DNA of 64,000 nt from Sporosarcina sp. 6E9 (lineage in GTDB: Bacteria > Bacillota > Bacilli > Bacillales_A > Planococcaceae), in contig NZ_JAGEMN010000001.1 of assembly GCF_017921835.1 (NCBI RefSeq), forward strand, positions 1,481,874 to 1,545,873, in the 5' to 3' direction. The position numbers were made by a program, and so were the translations under genes. Each line of letters starts with the position of its first letter. Position 1 is the first letter of the stretch. Below, piece after piece: positions 11,184 through 24,488 of this stretch. Under the pieces are notes generated by a model, which saw only the letters and a program-made list of their open reading frames with translations, did not search any database and was not told the origin of the DNA.

Positions 11184-11206
11184 GATTTTCGAATGAATGA
11201 AGAGAG

Positions 11207-11370
11207 GAGTTCGATTGATAAGAAGAGGACTTCGTGAATTGCGCGGAATTCAGACGCCGGAGAGAGGAGACCAGAAACGGATGCACGGAGTTCAATCGGC
11301 AAGGAGAGGACTTCGCGAATTGCGCGGAATTCAGACACCGGTGAGAGAAGTCCGGAGACCGTGGCGCGGA
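11207..11370. repeat. Two tandem copies of an 81-bp GC-rich unit
   Basis: Copy 1 starts at 11207 and copy 2 at 11288. Both contain GAGGACTTCG, then GAATTGCGCGGAATTCAGAC and a CCGG-GAGAG segment at matching offsets. The GAATT-GCGCGG-AATTC core is itself a small palindrome. It lies between the convergent ends of rqcH and the pyr operon and looks like a dispersed intergenic repeat. No convincing coding content. Confidence 0.75.
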
Positions 11371-11395
11371 ATCTACTTCGCTGAACGACAAAGTT

Positions 11396-11423
11396 AGGCG
11401 CCTGAGAACAATCTCGGACGCCT
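11396..11423 (-). terminator. Hairpin at the end of the pyr operon
   Basis: AGGCGTCCGAGA pairs with TCTCAGGCGCCT (12 pairs, one mismatch, one wobble) ten bases after the pyrE stop. The T-tract after it (AACTTTG) is short, so it is a moderate terminator or a processing hairpin. Confidence 0.55.
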
Positions 11424-11433
11424 ACTTTCTTGC

Positions 11434-12060
11434 TTATAATCTTCCTTCCTTTAATTTCCCATGCCATTCAAGCAAGCTGCTAATTGAGTTATCATCAATT
11501 GCGCCATTTTCTTTCGACACATCGATCAATGCACCGAAATCTGTTAAGCTTGCATATGTTAATTTTTCAGCTTCGAAAGCTTCATCTGCTTTCTTCAATT
11601 CATATGTAAAGATGGATACAATCCCCGTAACTTCGATTTCCTCAGAGCGAAGCGCGGCAGCTGCATTTAGGCTACTACCTCCCGTGGATATCAAATCTTC
11701 GACAATGACGGCTTTATCCCCGCGATTGATTTTCCCTTCAATTTGACGACTTCTTCCGTGTCCTTTTGCTGATGACCGAACGTAAACCATTGGCAGACCA
11801 AGAATATCCGCTACCCAAGCTGCATGCGGTATTCCGGCTGTTGCGGTACCGGCAATCATTGTCGTTTCGGGATAATTCGTACGGATCAAATCAGCTAATC
11901 CTCCAGCAATTTTCTTGCGTCCTACCGGGTCTGACATCGTTAGACGGTTATCGCAATAAATCGGGGATTCAATACCAGATGCCCAGGTAAATGGTTCGTT
12001 AGGATTGAGTTCAACAGCGCCGACATTCAATAGAATTTCTGCAATTTCTTTTTTGACCAT
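11434..12060 (-). CDS. pyrE: Orotate phosphoribosyltransferase
   Basis: Orotate plus PRPP gives OMP, step five of UMP synthesis. 208 residues, with the PRPP-binding signature VIVEDLISTGGSS and the mobile catalytic loop SAKGHGRSRQIEG. Last gene of the pyr operon. The ATG at 12060 follows the pyrF TAA directly, with GAAGGA inside the end of pyrF. Confidence 0.97.
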   Translation of the reverse strand: MVKKEIAEILLNVGAVELNPNEPFTWASGIESPIYCDNRLTMSDPVGRKKIAGGLADLIRTNYPETTMIAGTATAGIPHAAWVADILGLPMVYVRSSAKGHGRSRQIEGKINRGDKAVIVEDLISTGGSSLNAAAALRSEEIEVTGIVSIFTYELKKADEAFEAEKLTYASLTDFGALIDVSKENGAIDDNSISSLLEWHGKLKEGRL

Positions 12061-14451
<2,391 letters not shown>

Positions 14452-14455
<4 letters not shown>

Positions 14456-17400
14456 ACGCGCACCTCTTGTTTGATCATTTCTTCGGTTTGGAATGTCATG
14501 GATTCAATGACACGAAGCATTGCAATCGCAGTGTCTAGTGATGTGAAACAAGGAATCCCGTTCTCCACTGTTTGACGGCGAATTCGGAATCCATCACGCT
14601 CAGGTTGTTTACCTTTTGTCAGTGTGTTAATAACAAGTTGAGCTTCGCCTTTTTGGATGACATCGAGAAGCGTCGGACCTTCTGAACCGATTTTATCAAC
14701 CATTTCAACGCGTATCCCCGCATCTTTTATCACTTTTGCCGTTCCTGCTGTTGCTAGAATTCGATACCCGATATTCGTAAAGCGTTTTGCGATCCCAACA
14801 ATTTCTTCTTTATCTTTATCGGATACTGTCATTAATATCGATCCGTATTCTTTTATTTCCATTCCTGCCGCAACCAGCCCTTTATATAGTGCTTTTTCAA
14901 TCGTTACATCTTTCCCCATGACCTCTCCAGTCGATTTCATTTCAGGGCCTAGCGTGATATCCACCCGCCCGAGTTTTTCAAATGAAAACACAGGAACTTT
15001 TACATAGACACCTTCTGGAGCTACCGCAAGTCCAGATGGATAACCTTGTGCAATAATGGATTGTCCTAGGATTGCTTTCGTTGCAATATTCGCCATCGGG
15101 ATATTCGTAATTTTACTTAAGAATGGTACCGTACGACTTGATCGCGGATTCACTTCAATCACATATACTTCATCTTTAGAAATGACGTATTGGATATTAA
15201 GAAGTCCGATGATATTCAAGCCTTGTGCAAGCCTTGTCGTATAATCCGTAATTACTTCCATATGTTTCGCAGATAAATTTTGCGGCGGGAATACGGCGAT
15301 TGAGTCTCCGGAGTGAACGCCGGCTCTTTCGATATGTTCCATGATTCCTGGGATAAGAACATTTTCTCCATCACTAATCGCGTCCACTTCAATTTCAGTT
15401 CCCGTTAAATACCTATCAATCAAAACAGGCTTTTCTGGACTCGCTTCAACAGCATGTTCCATATAATAGATTAGTTCTTTTTCCGCATAAACAATTTCCA
15501 TCGCACGGCCGCCTAGTACATAAGAAGGTCTGACTAACACAGGATATCCGATTTCTTCGGCGATCGTAATCGCCTCTGGTACGGAAACTGCAGTTTTTCC
15601 AAGCGGTTGTGGAATATTAATCTCGTGAAGTGCTGCTTCGAACTTATTTCGATTTTCTGCACGGTCCGTATCTTCGAGCGAAGTGCCCAAAATTTTCACA
15701 CCGCGTGCTTCAAGGCCATCTGCGAGATTGATAGCTGTTTGTCCCCCGAATTGCACGATGACGCCTTCTGGTTGTTCTAGGTCAATGATATTCATAACGT
15801 CTTCCAACGTTAGCGGTTCAAAATATAGTTTGTCAGATATGGAAAAATCCGTCGAAACAGTTTCTGGATTATTATTTATAATAATCGCTTCATAGCCCGA
15901 TTCTTGAATGGCCCAAACAGAGTGGACCGTCGCATAATCGAATTCGACCCCTTGACCGATTCTTATCGGGCCAGAACCTAATACGATAACGCTTTTTTTA
16001 TCAGTTTGAAGTGATTCATTCTCTTCTTCATAGGTTCCATAAAAATATGGCGTGTCGGATTCGTATTCTCCGGCACATGTATCGACCTTTTTATAGACTG
16101 GGACAATGTCGAGTTCTTTACGTAAATTGTAAATTTCGATTTCTCTTGTATGCCAAAGCTTCGCAATCGCAACATCCGAAAAACCCATGCGTTTCGCTTC
16201 GTATAACGTTTCTTGATCGAATGGATTTTCACTAACAACATCTTCATGATTAATAATATTTTCGAATTTTCGAAGGAAGAATTTATCAATCATACTCCAC
16301 TCATGAAGTGTCTCGACTGTAACCCCTCTGCGCAAAGCTTCACCGATAAAAAATAGTCGCTCGTCGCCCGCACGGCGGATTCTTTTTTCAATCCATTCAT
16401 CTGTCATTTCAGCGCCATCTTTTAACACTAAGTCAAATTGACCAATTTCAAGGGAACGAACAGCTTTCAAAATCGACTCTTCAAACGTACGGCCAATGGC
16501 CATAACTTCCCCTGTAGCCTTCATTTGAGTGCCAAGATTTCGTTTGGCTGACTCAAATTTATCAAATGGCCAACGCGGAATTTTAGTCACGACATAATCA
16601 AGTGTTGGTTCAAAACAAGCATAAGTTGTACCAGTCACCGGGTTCATCATTTCATCTAGCGTCAAACCGACTGCAATTTTCGCTGCCAATTTTGCGATTG
16701 GGTATCCAGTCGCTTTTGAAGCCAATGCTGAAGAACGACTGACACGTGGATTGACTTCGATAATATAGTAGTCGAAACTATGCGGATCGAGTGCAAGTTG
16801 AACGTTACAGCCGCCCTCAATTCCTAGTTCACGGATGATTTTTAATGAAACATTTCGCAGCATTTGATTTTCGCGATCTGTGAGCGTTTGACATGGCGCT
16901 GTAACGATTGAGTCGCCAGTATGAATCCCAACAGCATCGATGTTTTCCATATTACAAACGACAATTGCATTGTCAGCGGAGTCGCGCATGACCTCATATT
17001 CAATTTCTTTAAAACCGGCGATGGATTTTTCAAGAAGACATTGTGTCACCGGGCTCGCCTTTAGACCATTTGCAACAATTTCTCTTAACTCTTCATCGTT
17101 CTCACAAATTCCGCCGCCTGTTCCACCAAGTGTGAAAGCAGGTCGAACAATGACCGGATAACCAATTCTATTTACGAACGTAAATGCTTCTTCTAAATTG
17201 TGGATAATGTCGCTTTCAGGTACAGGCTCCCCAAGTTCATTCATCAGCGTTCGGAATAAATCACGATCCTCCGCTTGGTGAATGGCATCTAATTTTGTTC
17301 CTAGTATTTCAATATTCAATTCATCTAATATGCCTGAATCATGGAGCTCAATTGCCATATTTAATCCAGTTTGACCACCTAATGTGGCAAGTAATGCATC

Positions 17401-17649
17401 CGGACGTTCTTTCCGAATGATTCGACTGACGAATTCAAGTGTGATTGGCTCAATATAAACTTTGTCGGCAATTTCTGTGTCTGTCATAATTGTCGCAGGA
17501 TTCGAGTTGATCAAAATAACTCGGTAACCTTCTTCTTTTAAAGATAGGCAAGCTTGTGTACCTGCATAATCAAATTCAGCCGCCTGACCAATTACAATTG
17601 GTCCAGAACCTATTACTAAAATCGTTTCGATATCATTTCGTTTAGGCAT
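14452..17649 (-). CDS. pyrAB: Carbamoyl-phosphate synthase, large (synthetase) subunit
   Basis: Makes carbamoyl phosphate from bicarbonate, ammonia and two ATP. 1065 residues, the normal length, with two tandem ATP-grasp halves. Each half carries glycine-rich loops (GSGPIVIGQ and GSGPIRIGQ), NPATIMTD / NPETVSTD and [11 protein letters not shown] / [13 protein letters not shown]-terminal MGS-like allosteric domain follows from about 930. I see no lost catalytic motif here, in contrast to its partner PyrAA. The two overlap by 8 bases. Confidence 0.97.
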
Positions 17650-18742
17650 TGTATTGCTCCTTTCGGTTGTTCGTTGTCATTATTCCGGTAAAACGCTCAA
17701 ATACGTGATTGGCATCTTCAGGTCCCGGTGATGCCTCGGGATAAAATTGAACTGAAAATGCTTTATAATTGGTACTCTCCAAACCTTCAATGGAATCATC
17801 ATTTAGCGCTTTATGCGTTATACGAAGGCCTGTTCCTTCTAACGTCGCCTCGTCAACTGCATAACCATGGCCCTGCGCTGTAAGTTCTGTTCGTCCCGTT
17901 TGTAAATCTTTTACCGGGTAATTTCCACCTCTATGACCATTTTTCAATTTAACAACTCGAGCACCGCATGCGAGCGCAAGTAATTGGTGGCCTAGTCCAA
18001 TGCCGAAGATTGGTGCTTTACCGAGTAAATCCTTGATTGTATCTACCGCACCCCCTACGTCTTCCGGGTTTCCTGGTCCATTTGTTAACACGATACCATC
18101 CGGATACAATGACTGAACTTCCAAGGAAGTGGAGTTGTATGGAACAACGATGACATCACAGTCGCGATTGTTCAATTCTCTTAAAATGCCATGTTTCATG
18201 CCGTAATCGATAACCACAACACGTTTACCTCTGCCTGGACTTGGATACGGTCGTTTAGTTGAAACCTGGGATACGAGATCTGTTGGGCGTTTATATGCTT
18301 TTACGTGCTCAATTTCTTTTTCGATATCAACTTCTACACCGGCTACTGTTAAGGTCCCTTTTAACGGGCCTTTCTCACGGAGAATTCGCGTTAATTTTCG
18401 CGTATCGATGCCTTGAATTCCTGGGATACCTTTCATAGTCAGCAATTGGTCCAATGACATATCGCTTCTGAAGTTCGATGGTTCGTCAGCAAGTTCTCGG
18501 ACGATTATTCCATTCATCGCAGGTTCAATCGATTCGAAATCATCGCGATTTATGCCGTAGTTCCCGATTAGCGGATATGTCATAACAATCATTTGACCGC
18601 AATTGGATGGATTGGAAATCACTTCTTGGTATCCGGTCATCCCTGTCGTGAAAACTGTTTCCCCTATTGAAGCTTCATCTGAACCAAATGCTTTTCCAAT
18701 AAACGTCGTGCCGTCTTCCAAAATGAGCATTCTTTTCTTCAT
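17642..18742 (-). CDS. pyrAA: Carbamoyl-phosphate synthase small subunit with a degenerate glutaminase active site
   Basis: Homologous to CarA, which hydrolyses glutamine and channels ammonia to PyrAB. ATG 18742 gives 366 residues and overlaps the pyrC stop by one base; a frame from 18811 lacks support. The CPSase small-chain domain (1-150) looks normal. In the class I GATase domain the usual GICLGHQ reads GIGLGHQ, so the nucleophile Cys is Gly249, and the usual HPEA reads YPEA, so the catalytic His is Tyr334. Other usually conserved residues also differ: Gly185 (Asn), Asn225 (Asp of NGPGDP), Tyr275 (His of GGNHPV), Gly291 (Asn of QNHG). Glu336 is kept. There is no frameshift. Inference: the protein keeps its structural role but cannot hydrolyse glutamine. 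Confidence 0.93.
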   Translation of the reverse strand: MKKRMLILEDGTTFIGKAFGSDEASIGETVFTTGMTGYQEVISNPSNCGQMIVMTYPLIGNYGINRDDFESIEPAMNGIIVRELADEPSNFRSDMSLDQLLTMKGIPGIQGIDTRKLTRILREKGPLKGTLTVAGVEVDIEKEIEHVKAYKRPTDLVSQVSTKRPYPSPGRGKRVVVIDYGMKHGILRELNNRDCDVIVVPYNSTSLEVQSLYPDGIVLTNGPGNPEDVGGAVDTIKDLLGKAPIFGIGLGHQLLALACGARVVKLKNGHRGGNYPVKDLQTGRTELTAQGHGYAVDEATLEGTGLRITHKALNDDSIEGLESTNYKAFSVQFYPEASPGPEDANHVFERFTGIMTTNNRKEQYNA

Positions 18743-20019
18743 TATTCTCCATCCTCCCAAACGACTTTTCCTTCGAAAATTGTTTTCACAGGCCAACCAG
18801 CGCATACCCACCCGTCAAATGGTGTATTCTTTCCTTTTGAGACGAAAGTTTCTCGGTCAATCGCTTGCTCTTTATTCAAATCAATTAACACGAGGTCAGC
18901 AGTAGCCCCGACTTCAAGTGTTCCGTATGGCAAGCCAAAGATTTTAGCTGGTTTCTTCGTCATCCAGTCGACTAGTTGCTGAAGTGTCCAGGTTCCTTTT
19001 TTTACAAAATTTGTATATAACAATGGAAATGCTGTTTCCAATCCTGTAATTCCGAAGGGTGCCGTTTTGGTGCCAGCCGCTTTTTCTTCAGCTGTGTGCG
19101 GTGCATGATCCGTTGCAATAACGTCGAGCGTTCCATCAAGTAATCCTTCGCGAAGTGCTTGCAAATCATCTTCTGCGCGTAGTGGCGGGTTCATTTTCCA
19201 ATCTGCGTCATCCCCCGGAATATCAATTTCTGACAAAAGAAGATGGTGAGGACTCACTTCTGCTGTTACGTGAATTCCCGCTTTTTTTGCGTCGCGAATG
19301 ACTCGGACAGATTCTTTCGTGCTAACATGACAAACATGATAATGCGCGCCTGCAGCTTCTGCGAGCAGGACATCGCGTGCAATGTGAACGGATTCTGCAA
19401 TAGAAGGAATTCCAGGAAGGCCAAGTTCCTTATTTCGTTTTCCTTCATGCAACGCCCCGCCGTAGATTAATGTATTATCTTCACAGTGTGCGACAATGGC
19501 CATCCCTATTTTCGCTGCGTCTTGCATCGCTTCGTACATCATGCCAGCTTGTTGAACACCTACCCCGTCATCTGTAAATGCGAATGCGCCGTGTTCTTTT
19601 AATTCCGACAGATTTGTTCGTTCTTTTCCTGCCTCACGAATCGTGATGGATGCATATGGGAGTACTCGAATGCAGGCATTTTCTTCTATTAGGTTATTTA
19701 CATGTGTCAGGTTTTCGATTGTATCAGGTACTGGTCTTGTATTCGGCATTGGACAAATCGTTGTATAACCGCCCTTTGCTGCCGCTAGCGTTCCACTTTT
19801 AATCGTTTCTTTATGTTCACCGCCCGGTTCGCGTAAATGGACATGAACGTCTACAAATCCTGGTGAAAGAAACAAGCCCTTTCCGTCGATGACTTTCGAA
19901 CTCCCGACTTCTAGTTGCTCACCGATTTCCGATACTTTGTCACCCGTGATTCTGACATCTCTCGTGATTAAACCCCCGTCGCCATTTAGTAATTGTATTT
20001 CCTGAATTAGTGTCCCCAT
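18742..20019 (-). CDS. pyrC: Dihydroorotase
   Basis: Zinc amidohydrolase that closes carbamoyl aspartate to dihydroorotate. 425 residues from ATG 20019, chosen because GGGAGG lies 7 bases upstream; the ATG at 20034 overlaps that ribosome site. Metal and substrate motifs are intact: [43 protein letters not shown] and ATDHAPH. It is two bases from pyrB and overlaps pyrAA. Confidence 0.97.
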   Translation of the reverse strand: MGTLIQEIQLLNGDGGLITRDVRITGDKVSEIGEQLEVGSSKVIDGKGLFLSPGFVDVHVHLREPGGEHKETIKSGTLAAAKGGYTTICPMPNTRPVPDTIENLTHVNNLIEENACIRVLPYASITIREAGKERTNLSELKEHGAFAFTDDGVGVQQAGMMYEAMQDAAKIGMAIVAHCEDNTLIYGGALHEGKRNKELGLPGIPSIAESVHIARDVLLAEAAGAHYHVCHVSTKESVRVIRDAKKAGIHVTAEVSPHHLLLSEIDIPGDDADWKMNPPLRAEDDLQALREGLLDGTLDVIATDHAPHTAEEKAAGTKTAPFGITGLETAFPLLYTNFVKKGTWTLQQLVDWMTKKPAKIFGLPYGTLEVGATADLVLIDLNKEQAIDRETFVSKGKNTPFDGWVCAGWPVKTIFEGKVVWEDGE

Positions 20020-20020
20020 G

Positions 20021-20899
20021 TTAATTCCTCCCATTTAGAATTAATTCTAGTACTGCCATTCGAATATACACACCGTTTTCCATTTGCTTGAAAATCCTTG
20101 ATTTTGGACATTCAATTAATTTTTCATCTATTTCTACACCACGATTGAATGGAGCGGGATGCATGATGATTGCATTTTCTTTCATTCTACTTGCCCGTTC
20201 TAGCGTGAGGCCATACTGACTATGATAGCTTTCTTTTGTAAATATCGATTTTTCATTATGTCTTTCATGTTGGACGCGGAGTAGCATAACGACATCAGAG
20301 TTTAATAGATTATCGTTCCACTCATGAACTGCGTCGAATTCACCGCACCATTCGGCTGGGCATAGGAAAGTGACATGAGCACCTAATCTGGTTAAGGCAT
20401 CAGCATTCGATCTTGCCACACGACTATGGGCAATATCCCCTGCGATGAGAATATTCAGGCCTTCGAATGATCCGAACTCTTCACGGATTGTATATAAATC
20501 GAGTAGCGACTGCGTAGGATGTTGACCCGACCCGTCCCCTCCGTTAATGATGGAGATATTTGTTTTGCCTATTAGTGAATCGTAATACCCGACGTCAGGA
20601 TGTCGTATGACGAGTGCATCAAGTCCAATCGACTCTAGGGTTTTGACGGTGTCATAGAGAGTCTCGCCTTTTATCGTGCTGGAAAGCCCTGTTTCGAACG
20701 GGACTACGTCTAAACCAAGCTTTCGTTCCGCAACTTCGAAACTCGTTTTGGTTCTTGTACTCGGTTCGAAAAATAAATTTGAAACTGTATATTTTTTTGG
20801 TAGCTCACGTGCGCCGTATTCTTCAAAGTTTTGAGCGCGGTCCAGAAGTGCGATTATTTCAGTTTCATTTAATTGTTGCATAGATACTAAATCATTCAT
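20021..20899 (-). CDS. pyrB: Aspartate carbamoyltransferase catalytic subunit
   Basis: Carbamoyl phosphate plus aspartate gives carbamoyl aspartate. Signature [13 protein letters not shown], then [18 protein letters not shown] and [13 protein letters not shown] 20899 (292 residues) is preferred over 20908, because AAGGGGG is 9 bases upstream of it and abuts the earlier ATG. No regulatory PyrI follows, as expected for Bacillales. Confidence 0.96.
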   Translation of the reverse strand: MNDLVSMQQLNETEIIALLDRAQNFEEYGARELPKKYTVSNLFFEPSTRTKTSFEVAERKLGLDVVPFETGLSSTIKGETLYDTVKTLESIGLDALVIRHPDVGYYDSLIGKTNISIINGGDGSGQHPTQSLLDLYTIREEFGSFEGLNILIAGDIAHSRVARSNADALTRLGAHVTFLCPAEWCGEFDAVHEWNDNLLNSDVVMLLRVQHERHNEKSIFTKESYHSQYGLTLERASRMKENAIIMHPAPFNRGVEIDEKLIECPKSRIFKQMENGVYIRMAVLELILNGRN

Positions 20900-20923
20900 C
20901 CGAATCATCCCCCTTAGACCGTT

Positions 20924-22210
20924 TTAAGCTGTTTCGTCTGTTAACTTTTCCTCGGCTTTTCCCGGTAATAGTAGGTTTAACAATACCCCCACGATGGCTG
21001 CTAACGCCATTCCCTCAATTTCGAATGTTTCACTGAATTTAATTGTTGCGCCTCCTATTCCAATCACCAGAATGACAGATGAGATTACTAGATTCCGTTG
21101 ATTCCCAAAGTCGACGTTATGATCTACGAGCATTCTGAGACCCGATGAAGCGATAATTCCGAATAACAGGATGGAAATTCCCCCAAGAACTGCTGTTGGG
21201 ATTGTGGCAATTAACGCCATCACTTTTCCTAAAAACGAGAACAGGATAGCGAAAACTGCTGCACCTATGATGACGTAAATGCTGTATACGCGCGTTATTG
21301 CAAGGACGCCAATGTTTTCACCGTATGTTGTCTTCGGTGGCCCCCCGATTAATCCACTGATTAATGTACCAAGACCGTCACCGAGTAATGAGCGATTTAA
21401 TCCTGGGTTTTCTATGTAATTCCGGTCAACGATGCGACCTAAAACAAGTTGATGTCCGATATGTTCGGATATCGTAACGATGGCAATGGGCACCATGATA
21501 AAAAGAAGCGTTGGTGTTACGACGAATGAATAATCAATACCTGGGATGAGCATTTCAGGAAACTCGAACCATTTTGCTTTTAAAACTTTTGAAAAATCCA
21601 AGATTCCGATGATTGCTGAGTATAGATAGCCGACTACGATACCGATTAAAATTGGCATCAGGCTGATTACCCCTTTAAAAAACATGATGCAGATGATGGC
21701 TGCAGCCAGTGTAACGAGTGCTGCAGAAAAGTGGAGCAAATTGTAAACTGGTTCCCCTTCCACTTGGACTGTACTCGCCATTCCCACTGCTGTTGGAGCT
21801 AATGCGAGTCCGATAACCATGATCACAGGACCTACAACAATCGGCGGAAGCAATTTCATAATCCATTTGTAACCTGTTTTCCAAATCAGGAGCGAGACAA
21901 TCGCATAGACTAGCGCGACAAACATGCTTCCGATCATTGCACTTCCGATTCCGCCACTCGCTGTAGCTACTTGAATCGGGATGATAAAGGCAAATGAAGA
22001 GCCTAGATAGGCAGGAACTTGAAAACGTGTGACTAAGATGAATATTATCGTCGCGATTCCACTCGTTAATAGTGCAATTGCCGGGCTTAATCCAACAAGT
22101 TGCGGGACAAGAATTGTCGCCCCGAACATTGCGAACATATGCTGCAAGCTAAGTGTTAACCATTTACCTGGCGTCGGTTTTTCATGTACATCTAAAACCT
22201 TGTCGCTCAT
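20924..22210 (-). CDS. pyrP: Uracil permease (NCS2 family)
   Basis: Proton-linked uracil uptake across the cytoplasmic membrane. 428 residues, about 12-14 hydrophobic segments, with NCS2 features such as GDGLGTLISGLIGGPPKTTYGENIG and a family-typical SSGLRMLVD near the end. It lies between pyrR and pyrB exactly as in the B. subtilis operon, linking salvage and synthesis under PyrR. Only 24 bases separate it from both neighbours, so the extra attenuators known from B. subtilis are absent. Confidence 0.95.
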   Translation of the reverse strand: MSDKVLDVHEKPTPGKWLTLSLQHMFAMFGATILVPQLVGLSPAIALLTSGIATIIFILVTRFQVPAYLGSSFAFIIPIQVATASGGIGSAMIGSMFVALVYAIVSLLIWKTGYKWIMKLLPPIVVGPVIMVIGLALAPTAVGMASTVQVEGEPVYNLLHFSAALVTLAAAIICIMFFKGVISLMPILIGIVVGYLYSAIIGILDFSKVLKAKWFEFPEMLIPGIDYSFVVTPTLLFIMVPIAIVTISEHIGHQLVLGRIVDRNYIENPGLNRSLLGDGLGTLISGLIGGPPKTTYGENIGVLAITRVYSIYVIIGAAVFAILFSFLGKVMALIATIPTAVLGGISILLFGIIASSGLRMLVDHNVDFGNQRNLVISSVILVIGIGGATIKFSETFEIEGMALAAIVGVLLNLLLPGKAEEKLTDETA

Positions 22211-22234
22211 TCATAATTCCCCCATATCGTTTCT

Positions 22235-22804
<570 letters not shown>

Positions 22805-22810
22805 TCAAAC

Positions 22811-22935
22811 AAAAAACCTCCCTGCCAATTAAGGCGGGAGGGTATACTTGCAGAAAATTTGTACAGCAAAATAGGCGTAGCTATGCCACTGTACTTTCCG
22901 TGCAACCTTCCCAGCCTCTCTGGACTGATTTTAAA
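22811..22935 (-). promoter_or_regulatory. PyrR-responsive transcription attenuator in the pyr leader
   Basis: Read on the minus strand, the leader carries the PyrR binding-loop core AGTCCAGAGAGGCT followed by GAAGG and TTGCAC (about 22898-22930). Next comes a pairable GTACAG...CTGTAC antiterminator segment (22861-22894), then a terminator hairpin CCTCCCGCC-TTAATT-GGCAGGGAGG with TTTTTT (22811-22842). This is the known Bacillus arrangement: UMP-PyrR binding favours the terminator. It is the only copy I find in the operon. Confidence 0.92.
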
Positions 22936-22962
22936 GGTATCGCTATTTGATTGCTTTTTAGT

Positions 22963-22991
22963 AGTATACTTTTACTTCTTTGGAATGTCAA
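22963..22991 (-). promoter_or_regulatory. Sigma-A promoter of the pyr operon, overlapping the rluD 3' end
   Basis: TTGACA (22986-22991), a 17-base spacer and TATACT (22963-22968). The -35 lies inside the last codons of rluD, whose stop is at 22972. Transcription would start near 22956, just before the PyrR-binding loop. Confidence 0.88.
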
Positions 22992-23898
22992 CGTTATTAC
23001 GAATATTTTCAACCAACGCATGAAAATCCGCTGGAGGCTCTACTGTGAATTCTATAAACTCCCATGTTTCTGGATGTTTGAATCCCAGTGTTCCCGCATG
23101 AAGTACTTGACCGCCAAAATCGATTGTTTCTGCTTGACCATATTTTGGATCTCCGACTAGTGGATGGCCAATATATTTCATATGGACACGAATTTGATGC
23201 GTTCTACCTGTTTCGAGTGTACATTCGACTAGCGTGTATTCGCCGAATCGTTCAAGGACTTTAAAGTGCGTGACCGCATCTTTTCCTTTATCCGTTACCG
23301 TCATGTTCTGTCTATCGCGCGTATCACGACCGATTGGCGCGTCGATTGTTCCATTATCATGTGGGATATGCCCGTGAACAAGCGCCGTGTAGACTCTTTT
23401 CACTGATTTCTCAACGAGTTGATTGACGAGCGAAATATGTGCTTTATCATTCTTCGCCACCATTAACAGTCCTGATGTATCCTTGTCAGTACGGTGGACA
23501 ATGCCTGGACGCAGTATGCCGTTTATCCCGGACAAATCCTTGCAATGATACATGAGTCCATTTACAAGCGTGCCACTCGCGTGTGACTTTGCAGGATGCA
23601 CGACCATGCCACGTGGTTTATTTACAACAAGGACGTTACTATCTTCATAGACAATATCTAATTCCAGGTCTTCTGCAGTGATATCAAGTTCCTCTGGTTC
23701 AGGTTCGTCGACCGTTAGGAGATCGCCTGTTTTCACACGGTAATTAGGTTTAACTGTTTTCGTATTGACTAAAACATCACCATCTTTTATCCACTGTTGG
23801 ATTTGTGTTCGTGATAAATCCGGTCGACTCGTCGATAAAACCTTATCAATACGACTACCTTCGTCTTCTTCTGTTATTTCGATTCGAATAATTTCCAT
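22972..23898 (-). CDS. rluD: 23S rRNA pseudouridine synthase, RluD/YlyB family
   Basis: Isomerises uridines in rRNA. 308 residues: N-terminal S4 RNA-binding domain (about 12-75), then the RluA-type catalytic domain with the motif HRTDKDTSGLL carrying the catalytic Asp, and GRTHQIRVHM. It adjoins lspA with no gap (TAA then ATG), as in B. subtilis ylyB-lspA. Confidence 0.95.
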   Translation of the reverse strand: MEIIRIEITEEDEGSRIDKVLSTSRPDLSRTQIQQWIKDGDVLVNTKTVKPNYRVKTGDLLTVDEPEPEELDITAEDLELDIVYEDSNVLVVNKPRGMVVHPAKSHASGTLVNGLMYHCKDLSGINGILRPGIVHRTDKDTSGLLMVAKNDKAHISLVNQLVEKSVKRVYTALVHGHIPHDNGTIDAPIGRDTRDRQNMTVTDKGKDAVTHFKVLERFGEYTLVECTLETGRTHQIRVHMKYIGHPLVGDPKYGQAETIDFGGQVLHAGTLGFKHPETWEFIEFTVEPPADFHALVENIRNNVDIPKK

Positions 23899-24375
23899 TT
23901 ACGACACCTTTTTCTTATTCTTTTTTTCATCCAAGATAATATGGATAATGAGGATTGCTACGCCAACTGACAGTGCGGCATCAGCGACATTAAATATCGG
24001 GAAATCGTAATTGATAACTGGAATTAACACAGAAATAAAATCAACAACTTCTCCACGTAATAAACGATCGATAAAGTTACCGATTGCACCACCGAGAAGT
24101 AACATTAAACTGATGCTAAAAAGTTTATGTCCACGTGCTTCTTTATGAAAGTAATAAATAATTCCCGCAACAACAATCACTGTAACAATGTAGAACAACC
24201 ACATTTGACCTTCTAACATGCCCCATGCTGCGCCTCTATTTCGATGGGAAAGCAGTTCGAAATACGGATCGATAATTGTAATTCTTTCACCCAATTGCAT
24301 ATTGGTTGCAACGAGCCATTTCGTTATTTGATCGATTAAGATAACAACTATTGCCAATGCATAATAAATAAGCAA
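23899..24375 (-). CDS. lspA: Lipoprotein signal peptidase II
   Basis: Aspartic membrane protease that cleaves lipoprotein signal peptides after diacylglyceryl transfer. Four membrane segments, catalytic Asp in GNFIDRLLRGEVVDF and in FPIFNVADAAL, and the family SHRNRGAAWG loop. TTG 24375 (MLIYYALA; 158 residues) is preferred over TTG 24384, since GGGAG sits 9 bases before it and directly abuts the other. It would process the lipoprotein encoded at 49233. Confidence 0.95.
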   Translation of the reverse strand: MLIYYALAIVVILIDQITKWLVATNMQLGERITIIDPYFELLSHRNRGAAWGMLEGQMWLFYIVTVIVVAGIIYYFHKEARGHKLFSISLMLLLGGAIGNFIDRLLRGEVVDFISVLIPVINYDFPIFNVADAALSVGVAILIIHIILDEKKNKKKVS

Positions 24376-24417
24376 GACCGACAACTCCCGTCAACAGATT
24401 CACTATTAATATTACCA

Positions 24418-24468
24418 CAAAAAAAGAAACAGTTGCAGCAATCGTCATAGAAAGACTGCCACAACTGT
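24418..24468 (-). terminator. Terminator after ileS
   Basis: A 12-pair stem, ACAGTTGTGGCA with TGCTGCAACTGT, followed on the minus strand by TTCTTTTTTTG. It separates ileS from lspA. Confidence 0.88.
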
Positions 24469-24488
24469 CTGATTATAATTCGTTATTT

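Noticed and set aside
11207-11370. Possible CRISPR array
   Set aside because: Only two copies, 81-bp units without spacers, and no cas genes nearby.
11138-11467. 109-codon minus-strand frame and a 66-codon plus-strand frame over the tandem repeat
   Set aside because: Created by the repeat units, with repeated peptide segments and no ribosome site; I read it as repeat DNA.
20924-22210. Alternative reading of pyrP as a xanthine permease
   Set aside because: Position between pyrR and pyrB and sequence features fit the uracil branch; the purine-type NCS2 gene is the separate one at 62939.
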